Of a stretch of 64,000 nt of DNA, positions 26,501-38,500 are shown one piece after another. How positions within the stretch are numbered: the first letter of the stretch is position 1; every line of letters starts with the position of its first letter. Source of the stretch: Periplaneta americana (Eukaryota; Arthropoda; Insecta; Blattodea; Blattidae); the NCBI RefSeq assembly GCF_040183065.1, contig NW_027185501.1, positions 3,115,501-3,179,500 on the forward strand, read 5' to 3'. A program made the position numbers and the translations under genes. The notes below the pieces were generated by a model. The model saw only the letters and a program-made list of their open reading frames with translations. It searched no databases and was not told where the DNA came from.

Positions 26501-27154
26501 CCAAGACTAAAGTGTAGTATCACTGGGAGTATAATAAAGGTTCAAACAAAACTTATGACTTAATTGTGATCCTTCTGTCAGTTTCTCAGAATATGTGGTT
26601 AAAATTTAATTTACTTTTAACATTCTTCAGCAGAGACAATGATCCAAATTGTTACAATGAAGTAACAGACTCCCAAGAATAAAGTGTAGTATCACTGGGA
26701 GTATAAAAAAGGTTCAAACAAAACTTATGACTTAATTGTGATCCTTGTGTCAGTTTCTCAGAATATGTGGTTAAAATTTGATTTACTTTTAACATTCTTC
26801 AGCAGAGATAATGATCCAAATTGTTACAATGAAGTAACAGACTCCCAAGACTAAAGTGTTGTATCACTGGGAGTATAATAAAGGTTCAAACAAAACTTAT
26901 GACTTAATTGTGATCCTTCTGTCAGTTTCTCAGAATATGTAGTTAAAATTTGATTTACTTTTAACATTCTTCAGCAGAGACAATGATCCAAATTGTTACA
27001 TTGAAGTAACAGACTCCCAAGACTAAAGTGTAGTATCACTGGGAGTATAATAAAGGTTCAAACAAAACTTATGACTTAATAGTGATCCTTCTGTCAGTTT
27101 CTCAGAATATGTGGTTAAAATTTGATTTACTTTTAACATTCTTCAGCAGAGAGA

Positions 27155-27174
27155 ATGATCCAAATTGTTACAAT
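27155..27174. other. Second dyad at the monomer junction, representative copy
   Basis: Across the junction the words ACAAT, ATTGT and ACAAT follow one another: ACAAT, seven bases, ATTGT, one T, ACAAT. The central ATTGT can pair with either neighbour, the second pairing giving the near-palindrome ATTGTTACAAT. This is present in most monomers. In the frequent ATGGTCC variant the outer arms remain intact. Confidence 0.4.
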
Positions 27175-27184
27175 GAAGTAACAG

Positions 27185-27218
27185 ACTCCCAAGACTAAAG
27201 TGTAGTATCACTGGGAGT
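27185..27218. other. Composite dyad (hairpin) in each monomer, representative copy
   Basis: In the consensus, ACTCCC pairs with GGGAGT 34 bp end to end, and directly inside the right arm CACT pairs with AGTG around the loop TAGTAT. The left side has an 8-base bulge, AAGACTAA. This gives a 6-bp plus 4-bp stem, or alternatively one 7-bp stem ACTCCCA/TGGGAGT with a 20-base loop. It recurs every 172 bp with few breaks. It could extrude as a cruciform or fold in RNA; no function is shown by the sequence. Confidence 0.5.
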
Positions 27219-27319
27219 AAAATATAGGTTCAAACAAAACTTATGACTTAATTGTGATCCTTCTGTCAGTTTCTCAGAATATGTGGTTAAAATTTGATTT
27301 ACTTGTAACATTCTTCAGC

Positions 27320-30300
27320 AGAGACAATGATCCAAATTGTTACAATGAAGTAACAGACTCCCAAGTCTAAAGTGTAGTATCACTGGGAGTATAATAAAGG
27401 TTCAAACAAAACTTATGACTTAATTGTGATCCTTCTGTCAGTTTCTCAGAATATGTGGTTAAAATTTGATTTACTTTTAACATTCTTCAGCAGAGACAAT
27501 GGTCCAAATTGTTACAATGAAGTAACAGACTCGCAAGACTAAAGTGTAGTATCACTGGGAGTATAATAAAGGTTCAAACAAAACTTATGACTTAATAGTG
27601 ATCCTTCTGTCAGTTTCTCAGAATATGTGGTTAAAATTTGATTTACTTTTAACATTCTTCAGCAGAGACAATGATCCAAATTGTTACAATGAAGTAACAG
27701 ACTCCCAAGACTTAAGTGTAGTATCACTGGGAGTATAATAAAGGTTCAAACAAAACTTATGACTTAATTGTGATCCTTCTGTCAGTTTCTCAGAATATGT
27801 GGTTAAAATTTGATTTACTTTTAACATTCTTCAGCAGAGACAATGGTCCAAATTGTTACAATGAAGTAACAGACTCCCAAGGCTAAAGTGTAGTATCACT
27901 GGGAGTATAATAAAGGTTCAAACAAAACTTATGACTTAATTGTGATCCTTCTGTCAGTTTCTCAGAATATGTGGTTAAAATTTGATTTACTTTTAACATT
28001 CTTCAGCAGAGACAATGATCCAAATTGTTACAATGAAGTAACAGACTCCCAAGACTAAAGTGTAGTATCACTGGGAGTATAATAAAGGTTCAAACAAAAC
28101 TTATGACTAAATTGTGATCCTTCTGTCAGAGTCTCAAAATATGTGGTTAAAATTTGATTTACTTTTAAAGTTCTTCAGCAGAGAATATGATCCAAATTGT
28201 TACAATGAAGTAACAGACTCCCAAGACTAAAGTGTAGTATCACAGGGAGTATAATAAATGTTCAAACAAAACTCATGGCTTAATTGTGATCCATCTGTCA
28301 GTTTCTCAGAATATGTGGTTAAAATTAGATTTACGTTTAACATTCTTCAGCAGAGACAATGATCCAAATTGATACAATGAAGTAACAGACTCCCAAGACT
28401 AAAGTGTAGTATCACTGGGAGTATAATAAAGGTTCAAACAAAACTTATGACTTAATTGTGATCCTTCTGTCAGTTTCTCAGAATATGTGGTTAAAATTTG
28501 ATTTACTTTTAACATTCTTCAGCAGAGACAATGATCCATATTGTTACAATGAAGTAACAGACTCCCAAGACTAAAGTGTAGTATCACTGGGAGTATAATA
28601 AATGTTCAAACAAAACTTATGGCTTAATTGTGATCTTTCTGTCAGTTTCTCAGAATATGTGGTTAAAATTTGATTTACTTTTAACATTCTTCAGCAGAGA
28701 CAATGATCCAAATTGTTACAATGAAGTAACAGACTCCCAAGACTAAAGTGTAGTATCACTGGGAGTATAATAAAGGTTCAAACAAAACTTATGACTTAAT
28801 AGTGATCCTTCTGTCAGTTTCTCAGAATATGTGGTTAAAATTTGATTTACTTTTAACATTCTTCAGCAGAGACAATGATCCAAATTGTTACAATGAAGTA
28901 GCAGACTCCCAAGGCTAAGGTGTAGTATCACTGGGAGTATAATAAAGGTTCAAATGACTTAATTGTGATCCTTGTGTCAGTTTCTCAGAATATGTGGTTA
29001 AAATTTGATTTACTTTTAAAATTCTTCAGCAGAGACAATGGTCCAAATTGTTACAATGAACTAACAGACTCCCAAGACTAAAGTGTAGTATCACTGGGAG
29101 TATAATAAAGGTTCAAACAAAACTTATGATTTAATTGTGATCCTTCTGTCAGTTTCTCAGAATATGTGGTTAAAATTTGATTTACTTTTAACATTCTTCA
29201 GCAGAGACAATGATCCAAATAGTTACAATGAAGTAACAGACTCCCAAGACTAAAGTGTAGTATCACTGGGAGTATAATAAAGGTTCAAACAAAACTTATG
29301 ACTTAATTGTGATACTTCTGTCAGTTTCTCAGAATATGTGGTTAAAATTTGATTTACTTTTAACATTCTTCAGCAGAGACAATGATCCAAATTGTTACAA
29401 TGAAGTAACAGACTCTCAAGACTAAAGTGTAGTATCACTGGGAGTATAATAAAGATTCAAACAAAACTTATGACTTAATTGTGATCCTTCTGTCAGTTTC
29501 TCAGAATATGTGGTTAAAATTTGATTTAATTTTAATATTCTTCAGCAGAGACAATGATCCAAATTGTTACAATGAAGTAACAGACTCCCAAGACTAAAGT
29601 GTAGTATCACTGGGAGTATAATAAAGGTTCAAACAAAGCTTATGACTTAATTGTGATACTTCTGTCAGTTTCTCAGAATATGTGGTTAAAATTTGATTTA
29701 CTTTTAACATTCTTCAGCAGAGACAATAATCCTAATTGTTACAATGTAGTAACAGACTCCCAAGTCTAAAGTGTAGTGTCACTGGGAGTATAATAAAGGT
29801 TCAAACAAAACTTATGACTTAATTGTGATCCTTCTGTCAGTTTCTCAGAATATGTGGTTAAAATTTGATTTACTTTTAACATTCTTCAGCAGAGACAATG
29901 ATCCAAATTGTTACAATGAAGTAACAGACTCCCTAGACTAAAGTGTAATATCACTGGGAGTATAATAAAGGTTCAAACAAAACTTATGACTTGATTGTGA
30001 TCCTTCTGTCAGTTTCTCAGAATATGTGGTTAAAATTTGATTTACTTTTAACATTCTTCAGCAGAGTCAATGATCCAAATTGTTACAATGAAGTAACAGA
30101 CTCCCAAGTCTAAAGTGTAGTATCACTGGGAGTATAATAAAGGTTCAAACAAAACTTATGACTTAATTGTGATCCTTCTGTCAGTTTCTCAGAATATGTG
30201 GTTAAAATTTGATTTACTTTTAACATTCTTCAGCAGAGACAATGGTCCAAATTGTTACAATGAAGTAACAGACTCGCAAGACTAAAGTGTAGTATCACTG

Positions 30301-33300
30301 GGAGTATAATAAAGGTTCAAACAAAACTTATGACTTAATTGTGATCCTTCTGTCAGTTTCTCAGAATATGTGGTTAAAATTTGATTTACTTTTAACATTC
30401 TTCAGCAGAGACAATGATCCATATTGTTACAATGAAGTAACAGACTCCCAAGACTAAAGTGTAGTATCACTGGGAGTATAATAAATGTTCAAACAAAACT
30501 TATGGCTTAATTGTGATCTTTCTGTCAGTTTCTCAGAATATGTGGTTAAAATTTGATTTACTTTTAACATTCTTCAGCAGAGACAATGATCCAAATTGTT
30601 ACAATGAAGTAACAGACTCCCAAGACTAAAGTGTAGTATCACTGGGAGTATAATAAAGGTTCAAACAAAACTTATGACTTAATAGTGATCCTTCTGTCAG
30701 TTTCTCAGAATATGTGGTTAAAATTTGATTTACTTTTAACATTCTTCAGCAGAGACAATGATCCAAATTGTTACAATGAAGTAGCAGACTCCCAAGGCTA
30801 AGGTGTAGTATCACTGGGAGTATAATAAAGGTTCAAATGACTTAATTGTGATCCTTGTGTCAGTTTCTCAGAATATGTGGTTAAAATTTGATTTACTTTT
30901 AAAATTCTTCAGCAGAGACAATGGTCCAAATTGTTACAATGAACTAACAGACTCCCAAGACTAAAGTGTAGTATCACTGGGAGTATAATAAAGGTTCAAA
31001 CAAAACTTATGATTTAATTGTGATCCTTCTGTCAGTTTCTCAGAATATGTGGTTAAAATTTGATTTACTTTTAACATTCTTCAGCAGAGACAATGATCCA
31101 AATAGTTACAATGAAGTAACAGACTCCCAAGACTAAAGTGTAGTATCACTGGGAGTATAATAAAGGTTCAAACAAAACTTATGACTTAATTGTGATACTT
31201 CTGTCAGTTTCTCAGAATATGTGGTTAAAATTTGATTTACTTTTAACATTCTTCAGCAGAGACAATGATCCAAATTGTTACAATGAAGTAACAGACTCTC
31301 AAGACTAAAGTGTAGTATCACTGGGAGTATAATAAAGATTCAAACAAAACTTATGACTTAATTGTGATCCTTCTGTCAGTTTCTCAGAATATGTGGTTAA
31401 AATTTGATTTAATTTTAATATTCTTCAGCAGAGACAATGATCCAAATTGTTACAATGAAGTAACAGACTCCCAAGACTAAAGTGTAGTATCACTGGGAGT
31501 ATAATAAAGGTTCAAACAAAACTTATGACTTAATTGTGATCCTTCTGTCAGTTTCTCAGAATATGTGGTTAAAATTTGATTTACTTTTAACATTCTTCAG
31601 CAGAGACAATAATCCTAATTGTTACAATGTAGTAACAGACTCCCAAGTCTAAAGTGTAGTGTCACTGGGAGTATAATAAAGGTTCAAACAAAACTTATGA
31701 CTTAATTGTGATCCTTCTGTCAGTTTCTCAGAATATGTGGTTAAAATTTGATTTACTTTTAACATTCTTCAGCAGAGACAATGATCCAAATTGTTACAAT
31801 GAAGTAACAGACTCCCTAGACTAAAGTGTAGTATCACTGGGAGTATAATAAAGGTTCAAACAAAACTTATGACTTGATTGTGATCCTTCTGTCAGTTTCT
31901 CAGAATATGTGGTTAAAATTTGATTTACTTTTAACATTCTTCAGCAGAGTCAATGATCCAAATTGTTACAATGAAGTAACAGACTCCCAAGTCTAAAGTG
32001 TAGTATCACTGGGAGTATAATAAAGGTTCAAACAAAACTTATGACTTAATTGTGATCCTTCTGTCAGTTTCTCAGAATATGTGGTTAAAATTTGATTTAC
32101 TTTTAACATTCTTCAGCAGAGACAATGGTCCAAATTGTTACAATGAAGTAACAGACTCGCAAGACTAAAGTGTAGTATCACTGGGAGTATAATAAAGGTT
32201 CAAACAAAACTTATGACTTAATAGTGATCCTTCTGACAGTTTCTCAGAATATGTGGTTAAAATTAGATTTACTTTTAACATTCTTCAGCAGAGACAATGA
32301 TCCAAATTGTTACAATGAAGTAACAGACTCCCAAGACTTAAGTGTAGTATCACTGGGAGTATAATAAACGTTCAAACAAAACTTATGACTTAATTGTGAT
32401 CCTTCTGTCAGTTTCTCAGAATATGTGGTTAAAATTTGATTTACTTTTAACATTCTTCAGCAGAGACAATGGTCCAAATTGTTACAATGAAGTAACAGAC
32501 TCCCAAGACTAAAGTGTAGTATCACTGGGAGTATAATAAAGGTTCAAACAAAACTTATGACTTAATTGTGATCCATCTGTCAGTTTCTCAGAATATGTGG
32601 TTAAAATTTGATTTACTTTTAACATTCTTCAGCAGAGACAATGATCCAAATTGTTACAATGAAGTAACAGACTCCCAAGACTAAAGTGTAGTATCACTGG
32701 GAGTATAATAAAGGTTCAAACAAAACTTATGACTAAATTGTGATCCTTCTGTCAGTTTCTCAAAATATGTGGTTAAAATTTGATTTACTTTTAAAGTTCT
32801 TCAGCAGAGACAATGATCCAAATTGTTACAATGAAGTAACAGACTCCCAAGACTAAAGTGTAGTATCACAGGGAGTATAATAAATGTTCAAACAAAACTT
32901 ATGGCTTAATTGTGATCCATCTGTCAGTTTCTCAGAATATGTGGTTAAAATTAGATTTACGTTTAACATTCTTCAGCAGAGACAATGATCCAAATTGATA
33001 CAATGAAGTAACAGACTCCCAAGACTAAAGTGTAGTATCACTGGGAGTATAATAAAGGTTCAAACAAAACTTATGACTTAATTGTGATCCTTCTGTCAGT
33101 TTCTCAGAATATGTGGTTAAAATTTGATTTACTTTTAACATTCTTCAGCAGAGACAATGATCCATATTGTTACAATGAAGTAACAGACTCCCAAGACTAA
33201 AGTGTAGTATCACTGGGAGTATAATAAATGTTCAAACAAAACTTATGGCTTAATTGTGATCTTTCTGTCAGTTTCTCAGAATATGTGGTTAAAATTTGAT

Positions 33301-35900
33301 TTACTTTTAACATTCTTCAGCAGAGACAATCATCCAAATTGTTACAATGAAGTAACAGACTCCCAAGACTAAAGTGTAGTATCACTGGGAGTATAATAAA
33401 GGTTCAAACAAAACTTATGACTTAATAGTGATCCTTCTGTCAGTTTCTCAGAATATGTGGTTAAAATTTGATTTACTTTTAACATTCTTCAGCAGAGACA
33501 ATGATCCAAATTGTTACAATGAAGTAGCAGACTCCCAAGGCTAAGGTGTAGTATCACTGGGAGTATAATAAAGGTTCAAATGACTTAATTGTGATCCTTG
33601 TGTCAGTTTCTCAGAATATGTGGTTAAAATTTGATTTACTTTTAAAATTCTTCAGCAGAGACAATGGTCCAAATTGTTACAATGAACTAACAGACTCCCA
33701 AGACTAAAGTGTAGTATCACTGGGAGTATAATAAAGGTTCAAACAAAACTTATGATTTAATTGTGATCCTTCTGTCAGTTTCTCAGAATATGTGGTTAAA
33801 ATTTGATTTACTTTTAACATTCTTCAGCAGAGACAATGATCCAAATAGTTACAATGAAGTAACAGACTCCCAAGACTAAAGTGTAGTATCACTGGGAGTA
33901 TAATAAAGGTTCAAACAAAACTTATGACTTAATTGTGATACTTCTGTCAGTTTCTCAGAATATGTGGTTAAAATTTGATTTACTTTTAACATTCTTCAGC
34001 AGAGACAATGATCCAAATTGTTACAATGAAGTAACAGACTCTCAAGACTAAAGTGTAGTATCACTGGGAGTATAATAAAGATTCAAACAAAACTTATGAC
34101 TTAATTGTGATCCTTCTGTCAGTTTCTCAGAATATGTGGTTAAAATTTGATTTAATTTTAATATTCTTCAGCAGAGACAATGATCCAAATTGTTACAATG
34201 AAGTAACAGACTCCCAAGACTAAAGTGTAGTATCACTGGGAGTATAATAAAGGTTCAAACAAAACTTATGACTTAATTGTGATCCTTCTGTCAGTTTCTC
34301 AGAATATGTGGTTAAAATTTGATTTACTTTTAACATTCTTCAGCAGAGACAATAATCCTAATTGTTACAATGTAGTAACAGACTCCCAAGTCTAAAGTGT
34401 AGTGTCACTGGGAGTATAATAAAGGTTCAAACAAAACTTATGACTTAATTGTGATCCTTCTGTCAGTTTCTCAGAATATGTGGTTAAAATTTGATTTACT
34501 TTTAACATTCTTCAGCAGAGACAATGATCCAAATTGTTACAATGAAGTAACAGACTCCCTAGACTAAAGTGTATTATCACTGGGAGTATAATAAAGGTTC
34601 AAACAAAACTTATGACTTGATTGTGATCCTTCTGTCAGTTTCTCAGAATATGTGGTTAAAATTTGATTTACTTTTAACATTCTTCAGCAGAGACAATGAT
34701 CCAAATTGTTACAATGAAGTAACAGACTCCCAAGTCTAAAGTGTAGTATCACTGGGAGTATAATAAAGGTTCAAACAAAACTTATGACTTAATTGTGATC
34801 CTTCTGTCAGTTTCTCAGAATATGTGGTTAAAATTTGATTTACTTTTAACATTCTTCAGCAGAGACAATGGTCCAAATTGTTACAATGAAGTACCAGACT
34901 CGCAAGACTAAAGTGTAGTATCACTGGGAGTATAATAAAGGTTCAAACAAAACTTATGACTTAATAGTGATCCTTCTGTCAGTTTCTCAGAATATGTGGT
35001 TAAAATTAGATTTACTTTTAACATTCTTCAGCAGAGACAATGATCCAAATTGTTACAATGAAGTAACAGACTCCCAAGACTTAAGTGTAGTATCACTGGG
35101 AGTATAATAAACGTTCAAACAAAACTTATGACTTAATTGTGATCCTTCTGTCAGTTTCTCAGAATATGTGGTTAAAATTTGATTTACTTTTAACATTCTT
35201 CAGCAGAGACAATGATCCAAATTGTTACAATGAAGTAGCAGACTCCCAAGGCTAAGGTGTAGTATCACTGGGAGTATAATAAAGGTTCAAATGACTTAAT
35301 TGTGATCCTTGTGTCAGTTTCTCAGAATATGTGGTTAAAATTTGATTTACTTTTAAAATTCTTCAGCAGAGACAATGGTCCAAATTGTTACAATGAACTA
35401 ACAGACTCCAAAGACTAAAGTGTAGTATCACTGGGAGTATAATAAAGGTTCAAACAAAACTTATGATTTAATTGTGATCCTTCTGTCAGTTTCTCAGAAT
35501 ATGTGGTTAAAATTTGATTTACTTTTAACATTCTTCAGCAGAGACAATGATCCAAATTGTTACAATGAAGTAACAGACTCCCAAGACTAAAGTGTAGTAT
35601 CACTGGGAGTATAATAAAGGTTCAAACAAAACTTATGACTTAATTGTGATACTTCTGTCAGTTTCTCAGAATATGTGGTTAAAATTTGATTTACTTTTAA
35701 CATTCTTCAGCAGAGACAATGATCCAAATTGTTACAATGAAGTAACAGACTCTCAAGACTAAAGTGTAGTATCACTGGGAGTATAATAAAGGTTCAAACA
35801 AAACTTATGACTTAATTATGATCCTTCTGTCAGTTTCTCAGAATATGTGGTTAAAATTTGATTTAATTTTAATATTCTTCAGCAGAGACAATGATCCAAA
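27320..35900 (+). repeat. 16-mer higher-order repeat (2,743 bp) with 11-mer and 10-mer deletion forms
   Basis: The marker CAGACTCGCAAG recurs with TCGC at 27531, 30274, 32157 and 34900, giving spacings of 2,743, 1,883 and 2,743 bp. A second marker, ATGATCCATA, lies at 28531, 30414 and 33157. In units 1 and 3 the markers are 1,000 bp apart; in unit 2 they are 140 bp apart. Unit 2 therefore lost exactly five monomers (860 bp). A fourth unit is shortened again: the GAAGTAGCAG...AGGCTAAGG monomer recurs after 1,711 bp (33521 to 35232), a loss of six monomers. Each full unit is 16 monomers minus one 9-bp deletion. The left limit is where the match to 30.05 kb fails (about 27,320). Confidence 0.8.
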
Positions 35901-38500
35901 TTGTTACAATGAAGTAACAGACTCCCAAGACTAAAGTGTAGTATCACTGGGAGTATAATAAAGGTTCAAACAAAACTTATGACTTAATTGTGATCCTTCT
36001 GTCAGTTTCTCAGAATATGTGGTTAAAATTTGATTTACTTTTAACATTCTTCAGCAGAGACAATGATCCAAATTGTTACAATGAAGTAGCACACTCCCAA
36101 GCCTAAGGTGTAGTATGACTGGGAGTATAATAAAGGTTCAAATGACTTAATTGTGATCCTTGTGTCAGTTTCTCAGAATATGTGGTTAAAATTTGATTTA
36201 CTTTTAACATTCTTCAGCAGAGACAATGGTCCAAATTGTTACAATGAAGTAACAGACTCCCAAGACTAAAGTGTTGTATCACTGGGAGTATAATAAAGGT
36301 TCAAACAAAACTTATGTCTTAATTGTGATCCTTCTGTCAGTTTCTCAGAATATGTGGTTAAAATTTGATTTACTTTTAACATTCTTCAGCAGAGACAATG
36401 ATCCAAATTGTTACAATGAAGTAACAGACTCCCAAGACTAAAGTGTAGTGTCACTGGGAGTATAATAAAAGTTCAAATGAGTTAATTGTGATCCTTGTGT
36501 CAGTTTCTCAGAATATGTGGTTAAAATTTGATTTACTTTTAACATTCTTCAGCAGAGACAATGGTCCAAATTGTTACAATGAAGTAACAGACTCCCAAGA
36601 CTAAAGTGCAGTATCACTGGGAGTATAATAAATGTTCAAACAAAACTTATGTCTTAATTGTGATCCTTCTGTCAGTTTCTCAGAATATGTGGTTAAAATT
36701 TGATTTACTTTTAACATTCTTCAGCAGAGAAAATGTTCCAAATTGTTACAATGAAGTAACAGACTCCCAAGACTAAAGAGTAGTATCACTGGGAGTATAA
36801 TAAAGGTTCAAAGAAAACTTATGACTTAATTGTGATCCTTCTGTCAGTTTCTCAGAATATGTGGTTAAAATTTGATTTACTTTTAACATTCTTCGGCAGA
36901 GACAATGATCCAAATTGTTACAATGAAGTAACAGACTCCCAAGACTAAAGTGTAGTATCACTGGGAGTATAATAAAGGTTCAAACAAAACTTATGACTTA
37001 ATTGTGATCCTTCTGTCAGTTTCTCAGAATATGTGGTTAAAATTTGATTTACTTTCAACATTCTTCAGCAGAGACAATGGTCCAAATTGTTACAATGAAG
37101 TATCAGACTCATAAGACTAAAGTGTAGTATCACTGGGAGTATAATAAAGGTTCAAACAAAACTTATGACTTAATTGTGATCCTTCTGTCAGTTTCTCAGA
37201 ATATGTGGTTAAAATTTGATTTCCTTTTAACATTCTTCAGCAGAGACAATGGTCCAAATTGTTACAATGAAGTAACAGACTCCCAAGACTAAAGTGTAGT
37301 ATCACTGGGAGTATAATAAAGGTTCAAACTAAACTTATGACTTAATAGTGATCCTTCTGTCAGTTTCTCAGAATATGTGGTTAAAATTTGTTTTACTTGT
37401 AACATTCTTCAGCAGAGACAATGATCCAAATTGTTACAATGAAGTAACAGACTCCGAAGACTAAAGTGAAGTATCACTGGGAGTATAATAAAGGTTCAAA
37501 AAAAACTTATGACTTAATTATGATCCTTCTGTCAGTTTCTCAGAATATGTGGTTAAAATTTGATTTACTTTTAACATTCTTCAGCAGAGACAATGATCCA
37601 AATTGTTACAATGAAGTAACAGACTCCCAAGACTAAAGAGTAGTATCACTGGGAGTATAATAAAGGTTCAAACAAAACTTATGGCTTAATTGTCATCCTT
37701 CTGTCAGTTTCTCAGAATATGTGGTTAAAATTTGATTTACTTTTAACATTCTTCAGCAGAGACAATGATCCAAATTGTTACAAAGAAGTAGCAGACTCCC
37801 AAGGCTAAGGTGTAGTATCACTGGGAGTATAATAAAGGTTCAAATGACTTAATTGTGATCCTTGTGTCAGTTTCTCAGAATATGTGGTTAAAATTTGATT
37901 TACTTTTAAAATTCTTCAGCAGAGACAATGGTCCAAATTGTTACAATGAACTAACAGACTCCCAAGACTAAAGTGTAGTATCACTGGGAGTATAATAAAG
38001 GTTCAAACAAAACTTATGATTTAATTGTGATCCTTCTGTCAGTTTCTCAGAATATGTGGTTAAAATTTGATTTACTTTTAACATTCTTCAGCAGAGACAA
38101 TGATCCAAATTGTTACAATGAAGTAACAGACTCCCAAGACTAAAGTGTAGCATCACTGGGAGTATAATAAAGGTTCAAACAAAACTTATGACTTAATTGT
38201 GATCCTTCTGTCAGTTTCTCAGAATATGTGGTTAAAATTTGATTTACTTTTAACATTCTTCAGCAGAGACAATGATCCAAATTGTTACAATGAAGTAACA
38301 GACTCTCAAGACTAAAGTGTAGTATCACTGGGAGTATAATAAATGTTCAAACTAAACTTATGACTTAATTGTGATCCTTCTGTCAGTTTCTCAGAATATG
38401 TGGTTAAAATTTGATTTACTTTTAACATTCTTCAGCAGAGACAATGGTTCAAATTGTTACAATGAAGTAACAGACTCCCAAGATTAAAGTGTAGTATCAC
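35900..38500 (+). repeat. Satellite mosaic between the 16-mer and 8-mer zones
   Basis: This is ordinary 172-bp monomers with 9-bp-deleted members at about 36,137, 36,472 and 37,839; the 36,472 one has the variant join TTCAAATGAGTTAA. The three-monomer cassette with AGGCTAAGG, GAACTAACAG and ATGATTTAATT, typical of the 16-mer region, recurs at 37.8-38.0 kb, 2,553 bp after its previous occurrence. The right end matches the start of a segment repeated about 4,950 bp downstream. Confidence 0.55.

Larger units (their letters stand above)
17535..27320 (+). repeat. Mosaic satellite region with 3-mer and 8-mer local periodicity
   Basis: Multi-monomer repeats here are short and interrupted. A 3-mer period is visible at about 19.3-19.9 kb, where TATGTCTTAA after an A8 run recurs at 19341 and 19857 (516 bp). 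An 8-mer period of 1,375 bp links 21.7-22.7 kb with 23.2-24.4 kb, seen in the TCTGTCGGTT variant at 21931 and 23306 and followed in both by monomers with GATATACTT, AGTAAGAGACTCCC and GTATAAAAAAGG. The same variant set occurs at 11.6-12.5 and 17.8-18.7 kb. Only one 9-bp-deleted monomer is seen (about 20,187). Confidence 0.6.
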
